Positions 33,682-42,929 are shown, numbered from the stretch's first letter. The stretch is 64,000 nucleotides of DNA from Bradyrhizobium sp. AZCC 1719 (GCF_036924525.1 NZ_JAZHRU010000001.1:248001-312000); one strand, 5' to 3'. A program made the numbers and translations. Notes: generated by a model not told the origin, from the sequence alone.

Positions 33682-34290
33682 ATGGATGGAATCCTGGTGA
33701 GCTACAGACTGCCTCCGCTCAACGGACTGCGAGCCTTCGAGGCTGCCGGTCGTCATCTCAGCTTCAAACTGGCTGCGCAGGAGCTTTCGGTAACGCCGGG
33801 CGCTGTCAGCCAGCAGATCAAGCATCTGGAACAGATCCTGGGAGTTCCGCTGTTTCAGCGCATGCCGCGCGGCCTCACCCTCACCGGCCATGGCGAGGCC
33901 ATGCTGCCCACCATCAGCGATGCCTTCGAGCGCATGTCAGCGGCTGCGGATGCTGTCGCGCGCACATTGCCGACAAAGGCGTTGCGGCTTGGTGTCTCTC
34001 CGAACTTGACGGACGACCCGCACGGCCTGTTGGCGAAACTTGCGAACGCAGGTCAGGCGCCGGACTATGTTCTGATAACCTCGACCGATGATGTCGCTAA
34101 CCTGTTGAGTGGCGCGCTGGATGCGATTCTGCGTCCCGGACCGGGCCCATACCCGGGAATGCATGCGGAGGTGCTGAACCTGCACCAGGCATTCTCACCC
34201 CATGCGCAGGCCTTTCTTGTCGTTTGGCCTGGCCTCGCCAAGTGTCGGGAGTTCCTGAAAACGAGATCGCTGCTCGGCTCGCTCGGATAA
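33682..34290 (+). CDS. LysR-type regulator with shortened effector domain
   Basis: A GcvA-like LysR protein of only 202 residues (family about 300). The winged HTH is complete: LNGLRAFEAAGRHLSFKLAA, QELSVTPGAVSQQIKHLEQI and LFQRMPRGLTLTGHGEAMLP. The effector domain starts normally (ALRLGVSPNLTDDPHGLLAK, then DAILRPGPGPYPGMHAEVL) but jumps directly to the usual C-terminal strand and helix (AQAFLVVWPGLAKCREFLKT). About 90-100 central residues are therefore missing. It could bind DNA without normal ligand response, or be decaying. The stop is 7 bases from the convergent glpR end. Confidence 0.72.
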   Translation: MDGILVSYRLPPLNGLRAFEAAGRHLSFKLAAQELSVTPGAVSQQIKHLEQILGVPLFQRMPRGLTLTGHGEAMLPTISDAFERMSAAADAVARTLPTKALRLGVSPNLTDDPHGLLAKLANAGQAPDYVLITSTDDVANLLSGALDAILRPGPGPYPGMHAEVLNLHQAFSPHAQAFLVVWPGLAKCREFLKTRSLLGSLG

Positions 34291-34297
34291 TCGCGCG

Positions 34298-35128
34298 CTA
34301 CTTCAGCCGCACAACGGTCGAAGCCGGCTCGCCGCTGGAATCGTCGATATCCATCGCCGGCTTCTCCATCGCCTGGACCACCTCGATGCCGCGGTGGCTG
34401 CAGATACTGGCAAGACCCGCCGGCAACGGCGCGTCAGTCACAAAGGTCTGGATCTGGCTGAGATGGGCGATGCGCACCGGCGCGCTGCGGCGTAGTTTTG
34501 TGGAGTCCGCGACCAGCATGACGCTGCGGGCGTTGGCGATGATCGCTTGCGCGGCCTGCACTTCGCGATAGTCGAAGTCCAAGAGCGCGCCCTCCTCGTC
34601 GATCGCGGAAGCCCCGATGATGGCGTAGTCGACCTTGAACTGGCCGATCAGGCTGATCGCGGTCGAGCCGATCACCGCGCCATCAGCGCGACGCACCGCG
34701 CCGCCCGCCACGATCACCTCGATGCGCGGATGCCGATACAAGAGCATCGCGACGTTGAGGTTGTTGGTGATCACCAGCAAATCCTCATGCGAGGTCAGCG
34801 CGCTCGCGACTTCTTCCGTCGTGGTGCCGATGTTGATGAACAGCGAGCAGCCGTTCGGAATCCGCGATGCAGCGGCCACGCCGATCGCCCGCTTTTCCTC
34901 TGCCGCCACGAAGCGCCGCGCCTCATAGGCGAGGTTCTCCACGCCGGAAGCGATAATGGCGCCGCCATGGATGCGCGTCAGCGAGCGCTGGTCGCAGAGG
35001 TCGTTGAGGTCTTTTCGGATAGTCTGCGCCGAAACCTCGAACCGCTTGGCGAGGTCTTCCACCATCACCCGGCCAAAGGCGCGGGCGATGTTGAGGATTT
35101 CGGTCTGGCGATGGGATAATCCGGCCAC
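34298..35128 (-). CDS. glpR: DeoR-family glycerol regulon repressor GlpR
   Basis: A 276-residue DeoR-type repressor. The N-terminal HTH is SHRQTEILNIARAFGRVMVE, then DLAKRFEVSAQTIRKDLNDL and LTRIHGGAIIASGVENLAYE. The C-terminal sugar-phosphate sensor domain has LFINIGTTTEEVASAL, ITNNLNVAMLL, GGAVRRADGAVIGSTA and LVADSTKLRRSAP. The partner genes are the glycerol operon 1.3 kb away. Start at GTG 35128 after AAGG; the frame runs on to 35245 without family similarity. Confidence 0.86.
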   Translation of the reverse strand: MAGLSHRQTEILNIARAFGRVMVEDLAKRFEVSAQTIRKDLNDLCDQRSLTRIHGGAIIASGVENLAYEARRFVAAEEKRAIGVAAASRIPNGCSLFINIGTTTEEVASALTSHEDLLVITNNLNVAMLLYRHPRIEVIVAGGAVRRADGAVIGSTAISLIGQFKVDYAIIGASAIDEEGALLDFDYREVQAAQAIIANARSVMLVADSTKLRRSAPVRIAHLSQIQTFVTDAPLPAGLASICSHRGIEVVQAMEKPAMDIDDSSGEPASTVVRLK

Positions 35129-35362
35129 GGCTGGCACCCTTACAATATAGACTCGGGGCACAAAGTTGCCGTTATGGTGCGGCTGATTGGGGCCGCGGTC
35201 AACGAGGGAGATCGGCCGCAAAGGCGTTTGGCAGGGCGAAACCACGAATCCTGGTTAAGGCGACCGCGCCGAAGCCAGCGAGCCGCGTCATGCGCGGCCG
35301 CTCGACAAAGCAATTTGTGGCTGCAACACTGTGATCACAACCAGAAACGAATGGAGGAAACC

Positions 35363-35806
35363 ATGAAGATCGATCGCCGTCAGCTCGCCTTGCCTGTACT
35401 CGCACTGGGTCTCATGAGCGTGGTTCCCGCTTTTGCCGGCGCGGACGAGGATGCCATCGCGAAGAACGTCGAAGCCTTCCGTGCAGCGCAGGCGGCCGGA
35501 AATGCCGAGGGGATCGCCCCGCTCTGCGCGGAAGAACTCAGCTACAGCCACTCCAGCGGAGCTGTCGACGACAAGGCGGCGCTGCTGGCGGGCGTCAAGA
35601 ATGCGAAATACAAATGGACCTCGCTTGAATACAAGAACCCCACCATCCGCGTCGTCGGCCCGGCGGCCATCGTGCGCTTCAACTTCGTCGGCGAGCAGGA
35701 GTTCACCGACGGCAAGAAGACGCCGCAGAACCTGCACATCCTGATGAACTGGCAGAAACAGGGCTCGGACTGGAAGCTGCTGTCGCGGTCGGCCACCAAG
35801 CTCTGA
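35363..35806 (+). CDS. exported NTF2/SnoaL-like protein
   Basis: A 147-residue precursor with signal peptide (MKIDRRQLALPVLALGLMSV, cleavage near AFAGA) and a cystatin-like NTF2 fold (DUF4440 type): DEDAIAKNVEAFRAAQAAGN, LCAEELSYSHSSGAVDDKAA, AAIVRFNFVGEQEF and WKLLSRSATKL. Such domains are small binding or isomerase modules; no ligand can be inferred. GGAGGAAACC precedes ATG 35363. Confidence 0.8.
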   Translation: MKIDRRQLALPVLALGLMSVVPAFAGADEDAIAKNVEAFRAAQAAGNAEGIAPLCAEELSYSHSSGAVDDKAALLAGVKNAKYKWTSLEYKNPTIRVVGPAAIVRFNFVGEQEFTDGKKTPQNLHILMNWQKQGSDWKLLSRSATKL

Positions 35807-35830
35807 TCGCCGGCAGACCGGCGCTGGCGG

Positions 35831-36019
35831 TTACGCCGCCAGCGTCATCTCGCTGACGAGACGGTAGGCCGCACGCTCGGCCTCGCGCGCGTTGCGAAAT
35901 ATCTGTCCTTCCAACTGGTTGAAACGGTGCGAGGCGGCGAAGAACTGATAGCCGCCGGGAGCGCGCACGATAATCCCTGCCGGCTGCGAGCCGACTTCGA
36001 TGATGTAGGTGTCCGACAT
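35831..36019 (-). CDS. small hypothetical protein
   Basis: A 62-residue protein, MSDTYIIEVGSQPAGIIVRA then GGYQFFAASHRFNQLEGQIF and ERAAYRLVSEM. It shows a beta hairpin followed by helices. No family is recognised. The ribosome-binding site is weak. It is divergent from the exported glycine-zipper gene at 36164. Confidence 0.55.
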   Translation of the reverse strand: MSDTYIIEVGSQPAGIIVRAPGGYQFFAASHRFNQLEGQIFRNAREAERAAYRLVSEMTLAA

Positions 36020-36163
36020 GGCCCAGCCTCAGATTTATTCCGGGCCTACAACGGGTTGCGCGGGCAATTGTTCCTGCTTCCGCCGTTGCGCCGCAAGGCC
36101 AACCTATGCCAAAGCTGGTCGCGGAACACGCTGGCGAATCGTTCAAATGGCTGGAGAACTGAC

Positions 36164-36598
36164 ATGATGCCGAAATTCGCGCTCTCGATGCTGGTCGCCC
36201 TTGCGGCTTGCGCACCGCTCCAGGAGGCGGCGGCGCAGGAAAGCACGCTGGGCGGCGCGCTGTTCGGCGGCGCGGCGGGCGCCATTGTCGGCGGCGCGCT
36301 CGGCGGCGGCCGCGGTGCGGCGGTTGGCGCCATCGTCGGGGCGACGACGGGTGCTGCGATCGGCGCCCAGGGCGAGCCGCGGCCCGGCGGCTATCGCTGG
36401 TATCAGGGCGGCTGCTACGTGGAGCAGCCTGACGGCTGGGTCGCAGTTTCGCCGCGTTACTGCGGCGTCCAGGCCCAATACGCCCCGCCGCCGCCCCGGT
36501 ACTATGATGACACGCCGCGCTGCATGCGCTCGCAGACCTATGATCCGCGCCGCGGCACCTTCATCGGCCGTGACGGCTACGAGCGTCCCTGCCCGTAA
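36164..36598 (+). CDS. exported glycine-zipper protein with BA14K-like end
   Basis: A 144-residue precursor with signal peptide (ending QEAAAQE). A glycine-zipper stretch follows (GGALFGGAAGAIVGGALGGG and AAVGAIVGATTGAAIGAQ), which can form membrane-associated helices. A Cys-containing end reads YDPRRGTFIGRDGYERPCP, resembling the C-terminus of BA14K-type envelope proteins. GGAGA lies nine bases before ATG 36164. Probably an outer-membrane or periplasmic structural protein. Confidence 0.72.
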   Translation: MMPKFALSMLVALAACAPLQEAAAQESTLGGALFGGAAGAIVGGALGGGRGAAVGAIVGATTGAAIGAQGEPRPGGYRWYQGGCYVEQPDGWVAVSPRYCGVQAQYAPPPPRYYDDTPRCMRSQTYDPRRGTFIGRDGYERPCP

Positions 36599-36601
36599 TC
36601 G

Positions 36602-37030
36602 CTAGGTCTTGATCACGCCGTCCGGACTGACCGGCTGCGGACGGCCGTTGTCGTCGATCGAGACGTAGGTGAAGTTGCCGTCGGTCACCAGGATCTGTTG
36701 CAACTCCTTGCGGCGCACGACCCAGGCTTCGAGATGCACCGTGATCGAGGTGCGCCCGACCCGCACCAGATTGGCGTAGACTGAAACGAGGTCGCCGACA
36801 TAGACGGCCTTGCGGAAATTCATCGCCTCGATCGCGACCGTCACTGTGCGCGATTTCGCGATCTTGGAAGCGAACACGCCGCCGCCAATATCCATCTGGC
36901 TCAAGAGCCAGCCGCCGAAGATGTCGCCATTGGCGTTGGTGTCGGCCGGCATCGCCAGCGTGCGAATGCAGAGATCACCGCGGGTCTCAGTCTCGGTCGA
37001 GACCGGCACGTGCAGACGGGGTTCATTCAC
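36602..37030 (-). CDS. acyl-CoA thioesterase, YciA-type hotdog
   Basis: A 142-residue hotdog-fold thioesterase hydrolysing acyl-CoA. Typical are LCIRTLAMPADTNANGDIFG followed by GWLLSQMDIGGGVFASKIAK, and VAIEAMNFRKAVYVGDLVSV. The start is GTG 37030, overlapping the fadB-like stop as GTGA, with GGGAGA upstream. As the last gene of the beta-oxidation operon it may release free CoA or trim acyl-CoA intermediates. Confidence 0.87.
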   Translation of the reverse strand: MNEPRLHVPVSTETETRGDLCIRTLAMPADTNANGDIFGGWLLSQMDIGGGVFASKIAKSRTVTVAIEAMNFRKAVYVGDLVSVYANLVRVGRTSITVHLEAWVVRRKELQQILVTDGNFTYVSIDDNGRPQPVSPDGVIKT

Positions 37031-39123
37031 TTGAAGTTCTCCCAACCGGCATCCGGCGTAAATCTTCCGCCGAATTTTTCCGTAAGCGCCCGCAGCGTCG
37101 AGACCACGTTCTCAATCCCTCGGGTTCGTGCATAGTTCAGGGGACCGCCGCGGAACGGCGCATAGCCGGTGCCGAAGATGACGGCGCCGTCGACAACGTC
37201 GGCATCGTCGACGATGCCTTCGCGCAAGCAGGCGACACAGACATTCGACATCGGCAGGATCAGCCTGTCGATCATTTCCGCCGAGGGTTCCGATGTCGCG
37301 GGCAGGCCGGATGAGGTATCGGCCTTGCCGCCCTTCCAGGTGTAAAAGCCTTTGCCCGACTTACGGCCGAGTTCGCCTCTGGCAACCTTCTCACGCAGCC
37401 AGGCTGGCGTCGGCGGAAGCGCGTCACCGAACTTCGAGCGCAGCATGTCGCCGACGTCCAGACAGATATCGAGGCCAACCTGGTCGGCGAGTTCGATCGG
37501 CCCCATCGGCATGCCAAACTTTTTCGCGGCGGCGTCGATCACCGTCTTATCGATCTTCTCATCCAGCATCAGCATCGCTTCCAGCATGTAGGGAGTCAGC
37601 GCGCGGTTGACGAGGAAGCCGGGCGACGATTTTACGGGCAGCGGCAGGCGGTCGATGGCGCCGACGAAGGCGAGCGCTTCCCTCAAGAGTTGCGCGTCGG
37701 TGCCGTCATGGCTGACGACCTCGACGAGCTGCAGCCGCGACACCGGGTTGAAGAAGTGCAGCCCCAGCAGCCGCTCGGGCTTTTGCAGCGTGGTGCGCAG
37801 GTCCTGCAGCGGAATGCTCGACGTGTTGGTGGCAAGAATCGCGCCGGGCTTCATCTTCGGTTCGAGGTCGGCATAGACCTTCTGCTTCAGCTCCAGCTTT
37901 TCCGGCACCGCCTCGATGATGAGATCGGCGTTGCGGACGCCCTCGGCCTGCATGTCCGGCATCAGCCGGTCCAGCGCATCGCGCACGGCAGTCCGCTTGC
38001 GCAGGATTTTGCCGTAGAGATCGGCGGCGCGCTTGATCGCGCCTGCGATCGGCTCCGGCTTCATGTCGGCGAGCGTCACCTGCAAATCCTGTCCGGCGCA
38101 CCAGGCGGCGATGTCGCCACCCATGGCGCCGGCGCCGATGACGTGAACATGCTCGATCCTGTTGCCGCTGCCGGCGAGCTTCTTCATCTGCTCGCGCAGG
38201 AAGAACACGCGGATCAGGTTCTGCGCGGTCGGCGTCACCATTAGTCTGGCGAAAGACGCTTTCTCCGCATTCAGCATCGCCCGCCGGTCGCCGCCGTGCT
38301 TTTCCCAGAGATCGATCAGCGCATAGGGCGCGGGATAATGCTCCTCGCGCGCCGCCTTGCCGGCTTCGCGGCGCATGCGCGAGGCGAGAAAGCCCTTGAT
38401 CGGGCCGAGGCTGAGAACGGAATTGAGAAACGCGGGCCGCGCGCGGTTCAAGCGGCCGGACACGGCATCCTTCACGGCATTCAAGACATGCCGCTCCTGC
38501 GTCACGGCATCGACCAGCCCGAGCGATTTTGCGCGGCGGGCGTCGATGGTCTTGCCGGTCAGCATCAGCGGCATCGCCTGCATCGGATTGACGAGCTGCG
38601 TGAAGCGCACGGTGCCGCCGAGACCGGGGTGCAGGCCGAGCATCACCTCGGGGAAGCCAAACCGCGCGTCCTCGATCGCGATCCGCATCTGGCAGGCCAG
38701 CGCCACCTCTAAGCCGCCGCCCAGGCAGAAGCCGTGGATCACGGCCACGCTCGGAATCCGCAGGGCTTCGAGCCGATCGATCACCGCATGCGCGCGGCCG
38801 ATCTCGGCCTCGACGGCGGCCGCATCAGAGGCGCCGCGAAACGCGTTGACGTCAGCGCCGGCGATGAAGCCGGATTTTTTGGCGGAGCGAATCACGAGAC
38901 CGGTAGGCCGCGCGGTTTCCAGCTCGGACAAGATCTTGCTGAGTTCCTCGATTAGGTCAGCGGACAGCGTGTTGGCGCTGGTGCCTTCGCGATCGAACAA
39001 GAGCCAGGCGACGCCGTCGCCATCGCGGGTCAGCCTGAAATTCTTATACGGGCTCTCAGCGTCAGGCTTCGGCCCGAGTTCGAGCACGCGATCGCCGAGA
39101 ACGTTCATGATCTGGCTATCCAT
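37027..39123 (-). CDS. fadB: fatty-acid oxidation multifunctional protein (enoyl-CoA hydratase/3-hydroxyacyl-CoA dehydrogenase)
   Basis: A 698-residue two-enzyme protein. The N-terminal crotonase domain has KKSGFIAGADVNAFRGASDA, HGFCLGGGLEVALACQMRIA and FPEVMLGLHPGLGGTVRFTQ. The C-terminal dehydrogenase has the NAD motif HVIGAGAMGGDIAAWCAGQD, NTSSIPLQDL and the catalytic His in GLHFFNPVSRLQLVEVV, with VKSSPGFLVNRALTPYMLEA. It catalyses the hydration and oxidation steps between FadE and the thiolase. ATG 39123 is two bases from the thiolase stop; GTG 39129 would overlap it. Confidence 0.92.
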   Translation of the reverse strand: MDSQIMNVLGDRVLELGPKPDAESPYKNFRLTRDGDGVAWLLFDREGTSANTLSADLIEELSKILSELETARPTGLVIRSAKKSGFIAGADVNAFRGASDAAAVEAEIGRAHAVIDRLEALRIPSVAVIHGFCLGGGLEVALACQMRIAIEDARFGFPEVMLGLHPGLGGTVRFTQLVNPMQAMPLMLTGKTIDARRAKSLGLVDAVTQERHVLNAVKDAVSGRLNRARPAFLNSVLSLGPIKGFLASRMRREAGKAAREEHYPAPYALIDLWEKHGGDRRAMLNAEKASFARLMVTPTAQNLIRVFFLREQMKKLAGSGNRIEHVHVIGAGAMGGDIAAWCAGQDLQVTLADMKPEPIAGAIKRAADLYGKILRKRTAVRDALDRLMPDMQAEGVRNADLIIEAVPEKLELKQKVYADLEPKMKPGAILATNTSSIPLQDLRTTLQKPERLLGLHFFNPVSRLQLVEVVSHDGTDAQLLREALAFVGAIDRLPLPVKSSPGFLVNRALTPYMLEAMLMLDEKIDKTVIDAAAKKFGMPMGPIELADQVGLDICLDVGDMLRSKFGDALPPTPAWLREKVARGELGRKSGKGFYTWKGGKADTSSGLPATSEPSAEMIDRLILPMSNVCVACLREGIVDDADVVDGAVIFGTGYAPFRGGPLNYARTRGIENVVSTLRALTEKFGGRFTPDAGWENFK

Positions 39124-39125
39124 GC

Positions 39126-40409
39126 TCACACCGTCTCTATCAACATCGCGCCGCCCTGCCCGCCGCCGATACATTCGGTGGCCATGCCGCGCCTGGTGCC
39201 CAATCGCTTCATGGCGTTGACCAAATGCAGCACGATGCGGTTGCCGCTGCAGCCTACGGGATGGCCGAGGCTGATCGCGCCGCCATCGACGTTCAACTTT
39301 GTCTGATCGAGCTCGCCCGCAGCGCCGTCGAGGCCGAGAATCTCCTTGCAGAATTTTTCGTCGTTCCAGGCGGCGAGACAGCCCAGCACCTGCGTCGCAA
39401 ACGCCTCGTTCAATTCCCAGCTCTCGATATCCGAAAGTGTCAGCTTGTTTCGCTTGAGAAGCTCCGTCGCCGACAGCACCGGCCCCAGGCCCATGATGCC
39501 GGGATCGAGCGCCGACCACTGGCTGTCAAGGATGACCGCCTTCGGCGTCAGGCCGTGCTTGGCGACGGCCTCTTCGGAAGCCAGGATCACCCAGGACGCG
39601 CCGTCGGTGATCTGCGAGGAATTGCCGGCGGTGACCTTACCCCAGGGACGCTCGAACACCGGCTTCAGCTTTGCCAAGCTCTCCGGTGTCGAGTCCGGCC
39701 GCACGCCGTCGTCGTAATCGTAGAACTTTCCGTCGCGCGCGAACGCGGTTTCGACCTCGCCCTTGAGCCAACCTTGCGACTGCGCCTTTGCGAGTCGCTT
39801 GTGACTTTCGGCAGCATAGGTATCCGACTGCGCGCGGGTGATGCCGAAGAGATGGCCGACCACCTCGGCGGTCTGACCCATATTGAGTTCGGTGATGGGA
39901 TCGGTCAGGCCGCGCTCAAGCCCGATGATCGGCTTGAAATAGCCGGGCTTCACTTTCAGCGCCGCCATGACTTTCGCGCCGATGCCTTTTGCCCCTGCAA
40001 GCCCTGCGAACCAGCGCACGCCCTGTTGCGGCCAGACCAGCGGGGCATGGCTTAGCGCTTCGGCGCCGCCTGCCAGGATCAGGTCGGAGACGCCCTCGCG
40101 GATGTAACGATAGCCCGTGTCGATCGACTGCATGCCGGAGCCGCAATTGATCTGCACCGTGAAGGCGACCATCTTCTCGCCCATGCCGAGCCGCAGCGCG
40201 GCGACACGGGCCGGATTCATCTCGTCGGCGATGACGTTGACGCAGCCGAGGATGACTTGATCAAAGGCGGTCGGTGCGAATGGCTGCCGCGCCAGAAGCG
40301 GCCGGCCGCATTGCACGGCGAGATCGACCGGCGTGAAGGGTCCGGGGCCGGAGCGCGCTTTCAAGAACGGCGTCCGGCTGCCGTCGACGATAAAGACCGG
40401 TCGCGCCAT
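39126..40409 (-). CDS. fadA: acetyl-CoA acyltransferase (3-ketoacyl-CoA thiolase)
   Basis: A 427-residue thiolase. The nucleophile Cys is in VQINCGSGMQSIDTGYRYI, the His block is NVDGGAISLGHPVGCSGNR, and the second Cys is in ATECIGGGQGGAMLIE; all three catalytic sites are intact. It cleaves 3-ketoacyl-CoA as the last step of the cycle. ATG 40409 shares one base with the fadE stop. Confidence 0.93.
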   Translation of the reverse strand: MARPVFIVDGSRTPFLKARSGPGPFTPVDLAVQCGRPLLARQPFAPTAFDQVILGCVNVIADEMNPARVAALRLGMGEKMVAFTVQINCGSGMQSIDTGYRYIREGVSDLILAGGAEALSHAPLVWPQQGVRWFAGLAGAKGIGAKVMAALKVKPGYFKPIIGLERGLTDPITELNMGQTAEVVGHLFGITRAQSDTYAAESHKRLAKAQSQGWLKGEVETAFARDGKFYDYDDGVRPDSTPESLAKLKPVFERPWGKVTAGNSSQITDGASWVILASEEAVAKHGLTPKAVILDSQWSALDPGIMGLGPVLSATELLKRNKLTLSDIESWELNEAFATQVLGCLAAWNDEKFCKEILGLDGAAGELDQTKLNVDGGAISLGHPVGCSGNRIVLHLVNAMKRLGTRRGMATECIGGGQGGAMLIETV

Positions 40410-42676
40410 CAGCTTGCCGCCCTCTGTTCACCCAGTTCCTGGAAGAACTGATGCACGTCGGCCCCCTTGCTGTAAATCGGCGACAACGCCTCGGGCGCGA
40501 AATCGTCGACCTCGATCACCTTGGCAACGGCTTCATGTGCAGCCTGCAGCTTCTCGCCCTGGGCCTGAGTGATGACACCCTTTTTCACCGCCTCTTTCCA
40601 GTCATGCAGCCGCGCGGCGCGCATCTGCTTTGCGACGTCGTCCGCAGCCGTCACCAGCCGGAACGCCTTCTCCAGCCGGGCGATGCCGCCGTCATCATCG
40701 ACGGCTGACAGATCGGAGGTGAGCCGGTCACGCGCGGCCGATGGCTCCAGCACGAGCTGCGCGCATTGGTGCACGATGCGGTCGGAGGGGCCGAGCACGC
40801 GCGCACCGAACGGCTGGATCAGGAATTTCAGGATCACCGCCACGAACCGGTTCGGCAGGTTGGCGAGGATTTCGGCAAAGCGGTTCTCGATGGTGCGAAA
40901 GCCCGTCGCCATGCACCATTCAAGCGCTGCGAAATCGGCTTGCTGCCGTCCCTCGTCCTGCCAGCGTTTCAGCGCGGCGGACAGCAGATAGAGTTCGGAC
41001 AGAATGTCGCCGAACCGGGCCGAGAGCATTTCCTTGCGTTTGAGCGCGCCGCCAAGCGTCAACAGCGCCATGTCGGCGCACAGCGCGAACGCCGACGAGT
41101 AGCGGGAGAGCTGGCGGTAGAACCGCGTCGCCTCGCCGGCATCGGGCGCTGGCGCAAACAGGCCGAAGGTCCAGCACCTGGCCCAGGCACGGAACATGGT
41201 CTTGAAGCTGTGGCCGACATGACTCCAGAATGCCTTGTCGAAGGCTTCCAAGCCCTTAGGCCGGTCGGCTTCACCCAACGCATTCATTTCGTCGAGCAGG
41301 AATGGATGAGCGCGGATCGCACCTTGCCCGAACACGATGAGATTTCGCGTGAGGATATTGGCGCCTTCAACGGTGATGCCAACCGGCACCGCGCGATAGA
41401 GGCTGCCCATGTAGTTCTGCGGTCCGTCGATCACGGCCTTGCCGCCATGGATATCCATGGCGTCGTCGATCACGGTACGCATCCGATCGGTGGCGTGCAG
41501 CTTCATGATGCCGGAGATGACGGCGGGATGATGCCCCTGGTTCAGCGCCGCGCAGGTCAGCCGCCGCGCGGCATCGAGCAGATAGGCGGTGCCGGCGATG
41601 CGCGCGAGCGGCTCCTCGATGCCTTCGAACTTGCCGATGGAGATGCCGAACTGTTCGCGGATGCGGGCATAGGCGCCGGTGGTGCGTGCCGCATACGCCG
41701 CCCCCGCGGCCGACAGCGACGGCAGCGAGATGCCGCGGCCGGCAGCCAGCGCGGTCATCAGCATCTTCCAGCCCTGCCCGAGCCGCTCTTGCCCGCCGAT
41801 GATGTAATCCATCGGGATGAAGACATCGCGACCCCAGTTCGGACCGTTCTGGAACATCTGCATCGCCGGCAGATGGCGGCGGCCGATCTCGACGCCGGGC
41901 AGATGGGTCGGGATCAGGGCGACGGTAATGCCGAGCTCTTCCTGCTGGCCCACGAGATGATCGGGATCATAGGCCTTGAACGCGAGGCCGAGCAGCGTCG
42001 CGACGGGACCGAGCGTGATGTATCGCTTGTGCCAGTTCAGGCGCAGGCCGAGCACTTCCTTGCCTTCGAAGTTGCCCTTGCAGATGATCCCAGTGTCGAT
42101 CATCGAGGCCGCGTCCGAGCCGGCCTCCGGGCTGGTCAGGCCGAAGCAAGGAATGTCGGTGCCTTCGGCGAGCCGCGGCAGCCATCTATCCTGCTGCTCC
42201 TTGGTACCGAAGCGCATCAACAACTCGCCGGGGCCGAGCGAATTCGGCACCATCACGGTGACGGCCGCGGTCAGCGAGCGCGACGAAAGCTTTCGCACCA
42301 CTTCCGAATGCGCATAGGGCGAAAAGCCGAGCCCACCAAACTCCTTCGGAATGATCATGCCGAAGAACTTGTGGCGCTTGATGAAGGACCATACCTCCGG
42401 CGGAAGATCGCGCCATTCCCAATTGATCTTCCACTCGTCGAGCATGGCGCAAAGTTCGTCGACGGGACCGTTGAGAAAGGCCTTTTCTTCTTCGGTCAGC
42501 GTCGCCGGCGCGACAGCCAGAAATTTCGACCAGTCGGGATTGCCGGTGAAGAGATCGGCATCCCACCAGACGTCGCCCGCCTCCAGCGCCTCACGCTCGG
42601 TATCGGACATCGCGGGCATAGCTCTGCGCGCGAAGGCGAAGATCGGTTTGCTGATGAAATCGCGGCGGAAGCTCAT
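40409..42676 (-). CDS. fadE: acyl-CoA dehydrogenase, FadE type
   Basis: A 755-residue FadE-type dehydrogenase, longer than the short-chain family (about 380) because of a C-terminal extension. It shows FGMIIPKEFGGLGFSPYAHS, LTSPEAGSDAASMIDTG, YARIREQFGISIGKFEGIEE and AMDIHGGKAVIDGPQNYMGS. It introduces the double bond in acyl-CoA with FAD. GGAGG precedes ATG 42676. It heads the operon fadE-fadA-fadB-thioesterase. Confidence 0.93.
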   Translation of the reverse strand: MSFRRDFISKPIFAFARRAMPAMSDTEREALEAGDVWWDADLFTGNPDWSKFLAVAPATLTEEEKAFLNGPVDELCAMLDEWKINWEWRDLPPEVWSFIKRHKFFGMIIPKEFGGLGFSPYAHSEVVRKLSSRSLTAAVTVMVPNSLGPGELLMRFGTKEQQDRWLPRLAEGTDIPCFGLTSPEAGSDAASMIDTGIICKGNFEGKEVLGLRLNWHKRYITLGPVATLLGLAFKAYDPDHLVGQQEELGITVALIPTHLPGVEIGRRHLPAMQMFQNGPNWGRDVFIPMDYIIGGQERLGQGWKMLMTALAAGRGISLPSLSAAGAAYAARTTGAYARIREQFGISIGKFEGIEEPLARIAGTAYLLDAARRLTCAALNQGHHPAVISGIMKLHATDRMRTVIDDAMDIHGGKAVIDGPQNYMGSLYRAVPVGITVEGANILTRNLIVFGQGAIRAHPFLLDEMNALGEADRPKGLEAFDKAFWSHVGHSFKTMFRAWARCWTFGLFAPAPDAGEATRFYRQLSRYSSAFALCADMALLTLGGALKRKEMLSARFGDILSELYLLSAALKRWQDEGRQQADFAALEWCMATGFRTIENRFAEILANLPNRFVAVILKFLIQPFGARVLGPSDRIVHQCAQLVLEPSAARDRLTSDLSAVDDDGGIARLEKAFRLVTAADDVAKQMRAARLHDWKEAVKKGVITQAQGEKLQAAHEAVAKVIEVDDFAPEALSPIYSKGADVHQFFQELGEQRAAS

Positions 42677-42858
42677 GGCGACCTCCTCATGATCAAGGCG
42701 CGACGTCTCGCCTCACCTATACCAAACATGGGTTCATCCTAGCTGAAAAGCACGGGTTTCGGAGACGCTTCGCATCGGGAAATGAAGCGAAACTGAACTT
42801 GGAGATAACGGCGGAGGCCCGGGCCCGTTCCCAAAATGCCTGCATTGTCCAGCGCTTA

Positions 42859-42910
42859 GAGACCGGCAACGTTGCCGGACGGATGCCGCTCCGGAGTGCC
42901 CACCGGTCTC
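42859..42910. promoter_or_regulatory. nested hairpin in the fadE upstream region
   Basis: GAGACCGG (42859-42866) pairs with CCGGTCTC (42903-42910) and encloses GGATGCCGCTCCGG; alternatively CCGGCAAC-GTTGCCGG (42863-42878) is a perfect 16-bp palindrome. The two foldings exclude each other. Downstream of the small gene at 42930-43196 and upstream of fadE. Confidence 0.35.
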
Positions 42911-42929
42911 AACCGCGAGCATACCGGTG

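Noticed and set aside
35330..35339. TGTGATCACA upstream of the NTF2-like gene as a CRP site
   Set aside because: Only a 10-bp palindrome with no N6 spacer, too short to separate from chance.
40766..42742. Plus-strand frame of 658 codons opposite fadE
   Set aside because: Shadow; low-complexity Arg/His/Asp-rich product without domains.
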